In this document: piece after piece, positions 53,836-64,000 of the stretch
Numbering within the stretch: the stretch's first letter is position 1
Layout of the letters: the number at the start of each line of letters is the position of its first letter
Assembly (NCBI GenBank): GCA_037157565.1
Contig: JAZHRO010000013.1
Location: 120,294,001 to 120,358,000, forward strand
Source: Thalassia testudinum
Taxonomy: Eukaryota > Streptophyta > Magnoliopsida > Alismatales > Hydrocharitaceae
DNA: 64,000 nucleotides
Direction of reading: 5' to 3'
The notes under the pieces: model-generated
What the model was told of the DNA's origin: nothing
The model's input: the letters and a program-made list of their open reading frames with translations, nothing else
Database searches by the model: none
Program-made: the position numbers and the translations under genes

Positions 53836-56640
53836 TTATCCCCAAAGATCAATTTCCTCACAATCAGGGTGCTTAATCCAACCATCTTGATCCTCATGAT
53901 TCCCACCCAAAATTTGAACCTCAAACTCTAAAAATTCAGGATGAGGACATTGATGGGTTATAACTTGATCATGTGAATCATCCAACAGATTTCCGATTTC
54001 ATGATTATCTTCATCCCATGTTGCTACAGTTGGTCGCATGTTTTCGTTGTCCTCAATTATACCGACAGTCGTGTGATTGTCTTCTTGAGTTTGGGTTGAG
54101 CTGGCCCTTAAAATGTTGTCTAAGGTATGTATGGCCATTACCTCCTTTATTCTGCCAAACTCCTTCATCAAACCACACTTAATTTTATCCTTCTTTGAGA
54201 CCTCAAAACTATTAAATCTATTTGTTTTATTCCCAGAGGCCATTTCTATATTTCTCGATTCACAATCAATCCTTGCCTTGGCGGTAGCCAAGAAAGGTCT
54301 TCCAAAAATAATTGGGGTGTGGTTGAGCTGTTTTGGTACTTCCATGTCCAGAACCATGAAATAAGCAAGGTAATGCAAATCATTAACCTTGACTAAAACA
54401 TCCTCCAAAATACCCATTGGTTTTGTAATGGATCTATCGGCTTACTGCAAGGTTATGTAAGTGTGTTTCAGGTAGCATAGACCCAATTCCATGTGCAGTG
54501 AGGTGGGGATCACATTAATGGAAGTGCTCAAGTCGAGAAGGGTCCAGTTAAAGGTGATGTTTCCTATTGTGCAAGAAATCAACGGGGCTCCCGGGTCCTA
54601 CTTCTTAGGAGGTAGCTTGTTTAAGATCAATTTGATTGTGTTCTCAGATAAGACTACTCTCCTAATGTTTTCAGATTTCGCTCCACACTTTGCTTTATAT
54701 GAATTCAATAAACCTTTGGTGTAGGCAGAGATTGATCCTATAGGCACAAGGAGTAAAATGATTGTCAATTAGAAAGCCTGAAGTAAGGGCATCCTTTCCT
54801 CCAATTTCTCCTCCGACTTTTTCTATTTCCCCATACAACAACAACATACTCCTAAATCAGACTATGATGTTTTGTTGATCACATTCCTAGTTGGGAGTCT
54901 AAAATTCTTACTATGGAGCCTAATGGTGTTACCATGGGGTTGGATAGGTCCTTTGTGTCTACTACCACTCCTCAAGATGATGGTATTTGCTGTGGCAAAA
55001 TGCTGTTGGTTAGTGCTTTGGGGAGGGTTGGGCAAAACAAGAGGCTCCCAGTTGATTATGGTAGGAACTTGGTTCTCTCCGGGAGGGGCTGGGGTAGCCT
55101 GATAGATAGCATGAGCGTGAGCATATGACTCTCCATTCTTACCAAACCCTTGAGGCCCAGCTCCTTGGTTCTATACATTCCTTGGGTTTGGTACAGGTTG
55201 TGATGGTAGAGATCTGGGCTGTCAGTTGTTTACACCAACTTCGAATTGCAAGGTGTCCAGCGAAGTTTTCATTTGTTGCATGAGTTGGAGCATTAACCCT
55301 TGCATTTCTACCATCTTCAGGTTTAAATTAGCCTGGCCGGCAGGTTGTTGAGCATTCTACATGGACTGATTAACCTGATTCGGGGGCAACTGAGTATATA
55401 CATGACCCTGAAACATTGGTTTTTGTGATACATAGTTGTTGGGTCGATACTGGGTCTGCTGCCCCTGATCTTTCCAACAGAAGTTAGGGTGATTTTTCCA
55501 ACTAGAATTGTAGGAATTCGTATAAGGGTTGGACCTAACATTCTCCTGCACAACATCAACATCTTCATAAGATGAGGATGAAGAAGGATCACAAAAACTG
55601 TGATCAAAGTCCCCAATTTGGAACTCATAAGGTTCTGAGAAGAGCTAGCCCAAAGGTCGGGTCGACTCGAGCTAGTTCGCAAACTCCTGTCCTGTAGGAG
55701 CTTGTGAAGAATGGAATCCCGATCCCTAGGATTCAGTGTATCTAGAAAAATTAGAGTTTCTGGACATCCACTCTTCCATTCGTTTAGCAACCAGATTCAT
55801 CTTATCTAATTTATTGTAGATTAATTCCATATCAAATGTAAGAGAATCTTGAACCTCATTGGCATTTGATCTAGTTTGTTGGGATCAGTTGAAGGTTTCC
55901 ATGGAGGCTTGGTTTAAAGAGTTTTCACTCATTTCATCAAACAAATCATACACGCTATCTACGTCTTTATTGAGGAAATTGCCTCTACAAAAAGCATCCA
56001 CATGATTACGGAGTTGATCATTCAACCTGTGATAAAAATCTGCACAAGTTGACATTTTGGCACCTCGTGGTGTGGACATTTCTGCAATAGATCCTGGAAT
56101 ATCTCCTTGGCCCTATGAAATGGTTCCCCCTACCGTTGGGCAAAAGTGGTAATTGCCCGTTGCAACACATTGGTTCACCCAATTGAGAAGAATTTCTTCA
56201 GGAAGGCTGATTTCAAAGTTATCCAGGTAGCAATCGATCTTCCAATGGTATGATACCAATGTGCGGCCTTACCCCTAAGTGAATGGGGAAAAGGCCTCAT
56301 GAGCATCTGTTCTTCATCCACATTCTACGGTTTTGTTGTCAGAACCAGAGTGATTAAGTCCTCCAAATGTTGGAATGGGTCCTCTGAGCCAAGCCCGTGA
56401 AAGTGTTTAATTAGACTCAAAACCTAGGGCTTGATCTCAACATCACCAGCGAGGATCACAACGCTGGGAAGATCCTCATAATTTGAAGGATCATAAAAAA
56501 TCCTTCAAGGACCGAGCACCCTGACCATTCATTCGTTGGAACCATTGCTGCATTTGCTACAATTCTTCCAACTGCCTCTAAATCAGCTCCTGCTGGTTCG
56601 GGGGTGGGGGAGGTGGTTGTTGATCAGCCATGAGATCTAC
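53836..56640 (-). pseudogene. gag-pro: Broken gag-protease of element F
   Basis: A start at 56630 gives MADQQPPPPPPNQQ. Gag-like phrases follow in changing frames, including NHVDAFCRGNFLNKDVDSVYD near 56010-55950, which matches the end of the Gag domain of B, and a Gln/Asn/Pro-rich middle. The protease end is open at 54417-53836 with IIFGRPFLATAKARIDCES; the DLGAS active-site region near 54530 is interrupted. More than ten stops or shifts are visible. No zinc knuckle is seen. Confidence 0.8.
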
Positions 56641-57756
56641 TTGGCTAAAACTCAACCTCTGCCTTCAGAAATGGTCAATAGGTCCTTCCAAACGAGGGTT
56701 CCATGACCTCCTTCCAAGCATACACTGGAAGGAAGTCAGAAGGATGGGGAAGAGAAGGGACCCTACAGGACAAAAAATGCAAGCCTGTCCTTAGGTTGGG
56801 TAGCCTAAAGGTCTATAGACTCTCAGAATCCATCTTAAGATTATAGATGATTTACTCTACTTGTATCCAGTCAATCCAACCAGTTAGAAGGAGGGATAGG
56901 AGAGAAGGTTCTTCCTTTGGCTAGTGCCTCCGGTTCCTAGTGTATCCCCCAGCCGTGGTCGTTTGATGCTACGCCCCTAGCTAGACATCAGATTGACTAG
57001 TATAACCAGGCTAATCATGGACAATCTCAATCTGGGCCTCGAAGAGAGAATTAGTCCTTATGGCCAACGTCTAATCAATTTTAGTTAGGCTTGGGATATT
57101 TAGTGCGTTCGAAATGTGATGGGCCCCTAATGGTTTATGCCCTTAATGATTCATTTGAGAATGTGTGTATGTGCACAACTGAAATGTTTTCAAGCAAGAT
57201 TATTGAGGATGAGGTGAATTTTAGGGTTTGAATCTTGCTTAGTAGCTTTTAGGATTCAAGTATTATGTATATTCAACCAAATTTTCTGGTGGCAAACCAA
57301 GTTTGAAGTCACGAATTCAAGCATTTTCCTTTACAAATCAAGAAAATTATGGAGTGCCTGGCTTAACCTAATTATTGAATCCTATGGGCAGCTACAAAAT
57401 GAATCAGATTTAAATTAGGTGGTGCGGTCCAAACAATTCAATCAAGTGACCCAGATGCACCACCATTTAGGCACACAGAGATGATTAACCTAGACTGATT
57501 TCTACTCCCTTATGTGTTGATTTGTGTGTACCAGTTCCATAGGTTGGAATCTCGGTTGAGTAGATAAAAATCAAGTTAGGTTACATGCCTCAATGTGGGT
57601 GTATAAAGTGTGTATGATGATTTATCCCAAAAAAAGTATCATTCTCTTTTTTTTATAATATGCAAGGGTAAGATGAATGGAGGCGAAAAACAAGACAAAC
57701 ACTTTCTATCCTAGTGTTTATGCAAACACCTAAGTATATTAGGTCCTGGTTATGAG
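56641..57756 (-). other. 5' leader of F, distal part
   Basis: AT-rich leader with no ORF. Words such as cgtttgatgctacgcccctagctagac resemble the B and C leaders (cgtttgacacggcccctcagcc), so the leader is shared between the families. Confidence 0.5.
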
Positions 57757-58524
57757 TGTGGTGATGAGACACTCATCATGATCTCTAATTACCCCTAATT
57801 AACTAGTCTTCCTAGTTAATTAGCTAAGATTATGAATTTATAAGGGTTAATTATAGAATAAGGGATACATAGTAAAGGACTTCAAAATAAGTTAAAAATG
57901 ACATTTTATCATTCAATTAACATTATTAATAATTTAGATAATAATTGGACTCGAAATCCTATTAATCATTCCTTTAATTAATAAGATAAGTAACTTAAAC
58001 TTAATGTAAACCTAAGTATATAATAACTTAAGTAATTTTACTTAATCTAATAAATTAACCTAAAAAGGTCAAAAATGTAAATTCAAGGTGAAAACATAGT
58101 ATTTACCTTATTTACTAACATATGTAAAAAGTTGAAAAAGATCTAAGTTAAAATAAACCTTTAAAACCTGAGTTTACATTTTGGTCCTTAAAACTTATTA
58201 CAATCGGGTCCTTATTTTTCACATAGGTCCTTAAGATTCATTACATATAAGTCCCTTTCCTTCTTCTTCTTCTTCAACCGAATGAATGGCTGGCGACGGA
58301 GAGTCACCCTACTGCGCGATTACCGCCCTGCCAACATAAACCTTCTTTGTGCAAGCTCTTGCAGCTTGCACTCACCACCTCCACTTCATCCTCCGGTCTG
58401 GATTAACCGGAAATCCTATTTTTCAATGGGAGATAACCTCACCATCGTCGAAGACGACGCTGGAGGTTAAGCTCCTCAAGCTCCTTCTTCGGCCAGACCA
58501 CGCCATTCTCTTCGCCGCCAACTA

Positions 58525-58534
58525 CTATAAATAT
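58525..58534 (+). promoter_or_regulatory. TATA box of solo LTR H
   Basis: The word ctataaatat follows a GC-rich stretch and precedes a pyrimidine-rich leader, like the other LTRs. Confidence 0.5.
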
Positions 58535-58845
58535 CCCCTAACCCCTCAGATTTCACTGAAGTTGGCTCCCTTCCCTCTTCTAACACTGCAGCTAACCCAA
58601 TAGGCTATTCGTCCAAAACTCTGGCGACTTCCCATTTCACTTTTCTACTTCCTCCATCCATCTTAATCAACCGAGGAGATCCATCGTGGTCTTCCGCATC
58701 TCTGACATAGGCACCGACCCAAGGAATCCTCTGCTCCACCTCACTTCCGCCCACAGGAGATCTTTCTTTCACCCTTTGATTTCGTCGTCCACTGCGAGAC
58801 TTCGGCGGAACCCTATTGACCCCTTCGTCTAGGTAATAGTAGATT

Positions 58846-58874
58846 AGGAGTAGGAGTAGGAGTAGGAGTAGGCG
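58846..58874 (+). repeat. (taggag)n microsatellite
   Basis: Four to five tandem copies of aggagt, then degenerate gtaggc and ttagttag words. Confidence 0.75.
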
Positions 58875-59093
58875 TAGGCTAGCTTAGTTAGTTAGTTTAG
58901 GTAGTTAGATTAGAGTAATTTCAAAATTCAGTATTCATCTCCTTCGACTTCAGCGAACTCCTTGAGCTCGCCAGAGCTTTAATCTTGTCTTTTTAACTCA
59001 CTGTACACCTTCCTTTAACTTCCATGACCATTTCTAATTCATTTAAACAACTAATTGAATCATCTAATTGCCTAATTCACATTTCACTTCCAT

Positions 59094-59127
59094 CGACTAC
59101 TGCCACTGTCCATGGTGACAGTAGTCG
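59094..59127. repeat. 34-bp inverted repeat in H
   Basis: The arms cgactactg and cagtagtcg are perfect reverse complements. The spacer contains ccatgg. Confidence 0.6.
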
Positions 59128-60662
59128 AGTTAATTTCACCTCCATTGGGTTCTTCTTCATCTATTCACCACATATGAACCCTAATCGACACCATAATACA
59201 TATAATTACCACATATAAATTAAATGCCCAAATATAATTAAGCTCCTGAGCTCGCTGTCCATGGCAACTTAGGAGTAGTTCAAACAATTAATTAACTATA
59301 TAATTATGACTACTATTACTTGTTCACTTTTTTTAACCTCTCAATCGAGTGGTTAAACAAGTCCTGAGCTTTAACCACTCAGATCCTTTAAGAAAATGAA
59401 TTCACTGTCAAATCTTAACTAAAAAGAAATAATGAGGAATTAAATATGATATTGAGGTTCCTTGTAACCTCAGGATCTTTTCTAAATAAAAAATGGTAAG
59501 TTTTAACAATCTGTACATACATTTCACATTTTCTAGACTCACCGGAGCTCCGGCGAGCTCCGGCAAGCCAAAACTTTGTTTCAGCCTCTAGAACTTGGCA
59601 AGAAGCTCCAGAATGGTATAATGTTGATCACTGATTGTTTTAAGGATGTTAAATTGAGATTTTAATGACTGGAGCTGTAAGAATGAGCTTCATCTTCTCC
59701 AACTCCGGCAGAGTTGGAGAAGTCTAACAGAAAGATTTAAAAGGAATTTAAGGAACTCAGAAGCTTCAGTGCGATGCACTGAAGTTGTTCATGACCTCAT
59801 TCCATTGTAACAACCTTCCTAATGCCTTGTCGAACAAACACATTTTGAACCTCAGGTGGCGAGCCTAAAATCATAGGAATCAAGGTCAGAACACCTACCT
59901 GAAGATCTGAATGAGTTCCTAGTGTTGAGAAGACTTTATTCGAGGCTTTGATTTCCTGTGGAAAAGTTTTGAATAGAAAGTCAATTTTTTGTGCTTCCAT
60001 AGTCAAACTGAATCTGATAATGGAGATCTGAGCTCGAATTCAGGTATTGAGGAGATTAAACTATTTCTGGGATCTTGTTTGATGGTTTTAGAGAGAATTA
60101 AGTGAGCTTAGGTGAATAAATGTTTGAGAATTTAGTTCCTATCAAATTGTGTTACTTTCAAACCCAAACTAAAGTAGTGCCATTTTGTTGAAATTTGAAT
60201 TTAAATTCTGCCTAGATGAGTTAATTATAACCCTTAGAATTAGTTTAAATTGATCAGAAACACTCTTAAGTGTCTGTTGCACATAATGAAGTCTGAAATC
60301 TGATCTCTGAAGCTTTCAGAGAAGTTTCAACCATGTTTACACTGTCTGAAGGTCTTGAGAGCTTAGAATTTATGCTATCAGATGCAGAATAACTTGTATA
60401 ACCTGTACAGACCTTTAAATCAGAGAGAAAAGTCCATCTGAAGACTTTGTTAAGTTAAAACTATTTCCAGTGAAAAATAACCAGTAGGTACCCCTGATTT
60501 CATCTTTCAAATTGAAGAGGAAAACATCTTCAAAACCTTAAATTGACCCTGCAATTGTATAGATCTATCTTAGAGCTTTCTAACAAACTTGAAATCACTC
60601 GATTTGGAGCTCTGGATAGAAAGTTATGATCATTTGAAGTAGGGTCTGGAAGGGGTTAGATA

Positions 60663-60704
60663 GTCCCACATCGCTAGTTTTTGAGCGCATACATGGGGAT
60701 AAAA
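60663..60704 (+). promoter_or_regulatory. snRNA-type upstream sequence element with TATA-like box in H
   Basis: The word gtcccacatcg (60663-60673) matches the plant snRNA USE consensus RTCCCACATCG, and ataaaa follows about 25 bp later at 60699-60704. That spacing is the one associated with Pol III-type plant snRNA promoters. No known snRNA or snoRNA follows, so a functional role is uncertain. Confidence 0.35.
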
Positions 60705-60786
60705 TGATTTTCTTACATGGGCTTACCAGTTGTCAGCGCTCGGTGCACCAGTTACCAATCTGATCTAAGCATTCTGAACATTCTAA

Positions 60787-60812
60787 GCATGTGCATGTGT
60801 GTGTGTGTGTGT
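60787..60812 (+). repeat. (GT)n microsatellite
   Basis: Alternating gt over about 25 bases within a longer gt/gc-rich stretch. Confidence 0.75.
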
Positions 60813-61744
60813 GCGAGATTGTGTGCCTGCGAGTGTGCACCCTTGTGGGTGTGAGTGAATGTGCCCTGGAAGGGCGAGAGGCTTGGGAGGCCGGGTTGAG
60901 CCGAATTGGCTCGAGACTGTGGACCGATATGAAATGAACCAAAAATGAACCTAATTGAGATTAGGTGAGGACCGAGTAGGGTCTGGTCCTACCCTGGTCT
61001 CAGGGTGCTATGTATCCTCGAAAGGACCTCGCTGCAAATTAAAAAAATTTTTGGTTGAAAAGTAACAAAACCCGGTTCAACTGAAGGACTTAAGGAAAAG
61101 AAGAGCTGCAGGTTAAAATGCTACGTGTTGAAGCAGAAGGCTAAGGAAAAAAAGAGAACAGGTGCTGAGTGTTAAAGAACAGGTACAAAGAGAAGAAGGT
61201 AGGAGAAGACTAAGGGAAAGAGAATAAGAGACAGGAAGAGAAGAAGACAGGAACAACAGAAGAAAGATAAGAAAGAGAGCTTGAGAGAGAGAAGATAAGA
61301 GGCTGAAGAAAATAAATGAAGGATATTATTTCTCTTGCATCATTACTTTTTGTTCTTAATTGTAAAAAGGCATGTTTTAATAGAACAACTTTTATTGCCT
61401 TAATTTCTTTTGAAATAAAATTGGAAAACAAACATCATTTGAGTAAATATGTTTATCATATGGAATTTTGTAGTTTAAATATTTTGGCAAAATTCATGTT
61501 TTTAAAATCAACTTAGTTAATCCTAAACTTATAGAGAAATAAAAAAAACTTGGTGAATTTGGAAAATTATTATACCTCCCAGTGAACGACCTGGACTCAA
61601 CCAGTAAAAATTTCTAAAATGTTAGGTTAATTCGACCCTATACTACACAATCGACACAAATTCTTGTTAACCTAAGTGACTTTTTCTACTCTTAATTAAG
61701 TGAAATTAACTTAATTACTGAGTTGAGTATAAAAGCACGCATCA

Positions 61745-61936
61745 TGTGGCGAAATGAAACTAGTGCGGGGGAGTGTGGGGCACACTTACAAATTACTTTA
61801 CCCACACTTTACTTCGGTCTACCGCACTTGGATCTCCATGCTAGGGTACCTGCAAGACAATAGATCAGAGATAAGCGAGGTTAGTAATATGTAAATGCAA
61901 AGAAGCACAGAAAACAAGAAAGTAAATTCTGTTGCC
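61745..61936 (-). other. 5' leader of F, proximal part
   Basis: The first 190 bases after the primer site, ending at the H insertion. No ORF. Confidence 0.5.
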
Positions 61937-61954
61937 TCCTCGGCAACGATGCCA
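61937..61954 (-). promoter_or_regulatory. Primer-binding site of F (tRNA-Asp, decayed)
   Basis: The plus strand tcctcggcaacgatgcca differs at three positions from the tRNA-Asp 3' end and lies 3 nt from the LTR. Confidence 0.75.
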
Positions 61955-62650
61955 AAATGATTAGAAGTGTTTCGTATGGTAGAAATTGGGGTTTGGAGGA
62001 CTCATCATCGTAGCTCGCAAAATGCATCTATCAAATAAAACTTATAACCGAACTCCAAGGGAGTCTCGAGTCGAACATAGGGAGGTGACGTTTACTTTGT
62101 TTGAAAATTGCGCTTAGTTTTGTTTCTTTTTGGTTTTTTTTTTGAAATAAAAAGACAAGCAAGACATTCACAAAATGAGATGGAACACAACTATGATATA
62201 TTACGCAAATTTTTGTTATAATAATCTATGAAAGCATAAAAGAGATAGGGGTGAGAGGAAATCTCTTGAATCGGCTGTTTGGTGAGACGACGATGCCTAG
62301 CGGAAGCTTGGATGATGGAGGTGAGGTGCAGGATGATGAAGGTGAGGTGTAGGACAACAGAGGTGCAGGAGGACACCGAGTAAAGGAATGCTTCACCGAG
62401 GCTCTGGAATGGAGGTGAGGATACGGAGGCAATCTTCTACCGGAATGGAGGTAGGAGGACAGCTCCAAGGCAACCTATGAAAATGGTGGGATGAAGGATG
62501 AATATTTGGTGGGAAGTTGGATCATTACGCTAATAGGTTCCTTTGGAGCTTGAGAGTAAGCTCTAATGGAGCTTTGGTAGGCTACTAGGGCTTAGGAGTA
62601 GGGGGGAGAAGAGTAGGTAGAGATGAAGAGGAATGAGGGGTGTAGGGTTG

Positions 62651-62659
62651 TTTATATAG
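62651..62659 (-). promoter_or_regulatory. TATA box of the F 5' LTR
   Basis: The minus strand reads ctatataaa, at the same place as the TATA box of G. Confidence 0.65.
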
Positions 62660-62694
62660 TGGAGGGAAGAAGAAGAAATTCATGTAGAGGGCTG

Positions 62695-62820
62695 TAGTGA
62701 CAACTGCAAGCGTCACTAAAGACCCCTTGTAGCTATTGCCGAACATTGCGCCCCCACCGCTCATGCCTGCAATTGTCCTTGCGCCTATAGACAATTAGTG
62801 ACGGCTGCAAGCGTCACTAA
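62695..62820 (-). repeat. Two dyad repeats upstream of the F TATA box
   Basis: Two copies (62695-62718 and 62795-62820) of a dyad with arms tagtgac and gtcacta around a spacer gcaagc. They lie about 36 and 136 bp upstream of the TATA box. G has weakly matching remains near 3513-3600. Confidence 0.55.
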
Positions 62821-62893
62821 AGGCCCGCTAGGATGTCGAAGTTCGCGCCAACCAAGCACATGCCCGCAGCTAGCACGCACATCACTGGTCCCT

Positions 62894-64000
62894 TGTTGAA
62901 AGCAAAAAACTACCCGATCGAAGTTGGTTTCGAAAAACCCGCCGTAGTTCGATTTGCGAAGAAATACGTCAATAGATAAATTTAGACTGAAATTCTAAGA
63001 ATTCCGGGTCGAACACAGGGAGGCAGACGTTTGATTTAAAATCACGTTTGTTTAATTGTCACGAACTAGATTAGCTAGTCGAATTGAATCTAAACTAACT
63101 ATCTACTTAAAGAATAATGAATAGAAGATAGAGAGAGAATATTACAAATAAAGGCAAAAGAGAAATAGAATAAACATGGAATTCATTATCACAAGTTGAT
63201 GTTCATTACAATTACAACTATCCACTACACTAGAAAGCAGGAAATTTGCAATAGAAAGTGGGAAATCTATTCTAGAAACTAGTAAAAGAGAAGATAGAGA
63301 GAAGTTATCCTCTTCGACGACTGCTTGGAGGACGAGCCAGACGGGACGACGCCTGGAAGACGGGGGACAGAACAGGAAGAAGGAGGACGAAGCAGGAAGG
63401 AGGGCATAGCTACCGTGCACGCCGCACACCTCCTCCTCTCCTCGCGCCACAATGCACATGCACGTACGTGCATTCTCAGCTGTCCGATCGCGAGATTGGA
63501 TGGCTTAAACACATCGAACCCGATCTCCTTCAACACCTGTGAAAAGGCGATGTGGCCTCCTTCATCATTGTTGGATCGAAGATCAATGGCTTAGGATGCG
63601 CGCTTGCTTGCCTTCACAAAAATCCATCTGATAGCGCATTTGTGTTCCTCGCATCTGCACATGCCATGTCACCTACATTCGCACCGCTCGCTTGCCATCC
63701 AACGGCTGGATTGCACCCACTCCCGTGCCTCCGTATGATTTGAGGCACGCTGTGTATCGAACGTGTGCCTCACGCTCACGAAAGAGTGGCTACCCATTGC
63801 ACTACAACTGCTTTGTGTCACACTTTTGATTTCAGGAGTGCGTGCTCACAGCCATTGGAACAAGATCCAACGACCCAGATCATCCCCGCCCTTCGCCTTA
63901 AGAGAGTGTGAGCAGCTCATCTGGGTCGTTCCTGGCCATTGGATCAAGATCCAACAGCTAGGACCAAGCGGTGGAGATCCTTTGGAGATGCAACGGTGAT
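62894..64000 (-). repeat. LTR I, incomplete at the window edge
   Basis: After tgttgaaagc the sequence changes character. It contains gggtcgaacacagggagg, the R/U5 phrase of this group, and continues with GC-rich DNA. Near 63840-63960 two catyggatcaagatccaac words recur, resembling U3 of F and G. I read it as the LTR of another minus-strand relative; its far end and duplication are not visible. Part of the region beyond 63600 could instead be F's own LTR resuming. Confidence 0.45.

Larger units (their letters stand above)
57762..61744 (+). mobile_element. Element H: 4-kb solo LTR
   Basis: It starts tgatgagacactcatca, the same terminal hairpin type as A and D, and ends cacgcatca. The 5-bp duplication tgtgg flanks both sides (57757-57761 and 61745-61749). 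There is no internal region or primer site, so it is a solo LTR of 3983 bp left by LTR-LTR recombination. Near the end, ctatactaca followed by atcgac recalls the U5 tRNA-Asp complement of A and D. It is the only complete plus-strand LTR insertion in the nest. Confidence 0.8.
53439..62893 (-). mobile_element. Element F, body and 5' LTR (right of the LINE), containing solo LTR H
   Basis: A minus-strand Ty3-like element. From its 5' end it has a 5' LTR (61958 on), a decayed tRNA-Asp primer site, a leader interrupted by H, a broken gag-protease (56640-53836) and a short 3' untranslated stretch. It continues left of the LINE at 6204. Only about 400 bp separate the protease end from the region matching G downstream of pol, so all of pol is absent. 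Many stops make it the oldest element here. Confidence 0.85.
61958..62893 (-). repeat. 5' LTR of F (visible part)
   Basis: On the minus strand it ends cttctaatca. It aligns with G's LTR from about 3510 to 4366, including gagtcgaacatagggagg and the TATA region. Another LTR (I) seems to interrupt it at about 62894. Confidence 0.75.

Noticed and set aside
58282..58603. Short ORFs in H
   Set aside because: They sit around the LTR TATA box and leader and show no domain or conservation evidence.
59797..60006. Possible Gag-like short ORF in H
   Set aside because: It is only 69 codons with no recognisable domain; the region is within a solo LTR.

Overview
The window reads as intergenic DNA of a flowering plant, filled with retrotransposons nested inside one another. 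I found no host protein gene, rRNA or tRNA gene. The evidence for a plant is a plant L1-type LINE, Athila/Tat-like Ty3/gypsy gag, protease and integrase remnants, LTRs of 1.5-4 kb, and primer-binding sites complementary to the 3' end of plant tRNA-Asp(GUC).

Layout, with my own element letters. F is a Ty3-like element on the minus strand and the oldest host of the nest. Its 3' end lies at 4367-6204, and its body and 5' LTR lie at 53439 to about 62893. G is a plus-strand relative of F that was inserted into F's 3' LTR; it fills 1-4366 and starts outside the window. Together F and G make a large inverted repeat around 4370. A plus-strand LINE (5' end 6205, poly-A 53427-53438) is inserted in F next to its inner polypurine tract. 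It carries a five-copy tandem array of about 524 bp near its 3' end. Three minus-strand LTR elements sit in this LINE: A (10642-31435), C (32489-43014) and D (44515-53210). B (19168-29838) sits inside the 5' LTR of A, so nesting is four deep (F, LINE, A, B). Each insertion was checked by LTR start and end and by a 5-bp target duplication: A actgc/actac, B tcggc/tcggc, C gaaca/gaaca, D ccggc/ccaac. H (57762-61744, duplication tgtgg) is a solo LTR of about 4 kb in the leader of F. A further LTR, I, starts near 62894 and runs to the window edge.

Coding content. B and C are one family and encode only Gag plus aspartic protease. B is open over 1008 codons; C is broken by stops and frameshifts. A and D are another family and carry a single ORF (631 codons in A, broken in D) that I do not recognise. 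None of A, B, C, D or F has visible reverse transcriptase, RNase H or integrase, so all look non-autonomous. G keeps the C-terminal end of an integrase and is the only trace of a pol gene among the LTR elements.

The families share an unusual set of non-coding parts: a tRNA-Asp primer site plus a second U5 segment complementary to the 5' end of the same tRNA; a short hairpin at the first bases of the LTR; two polypurine-tract-like motifs about 1.25 kb apart; a stem-loop 21-22 nt after the stop codon; and promoter-proximal motif clusters (E2F-like palindromes in B/C, covarying hairpins in A/D). These shared parts and the unknown ORF are the most interesting contents of the window.
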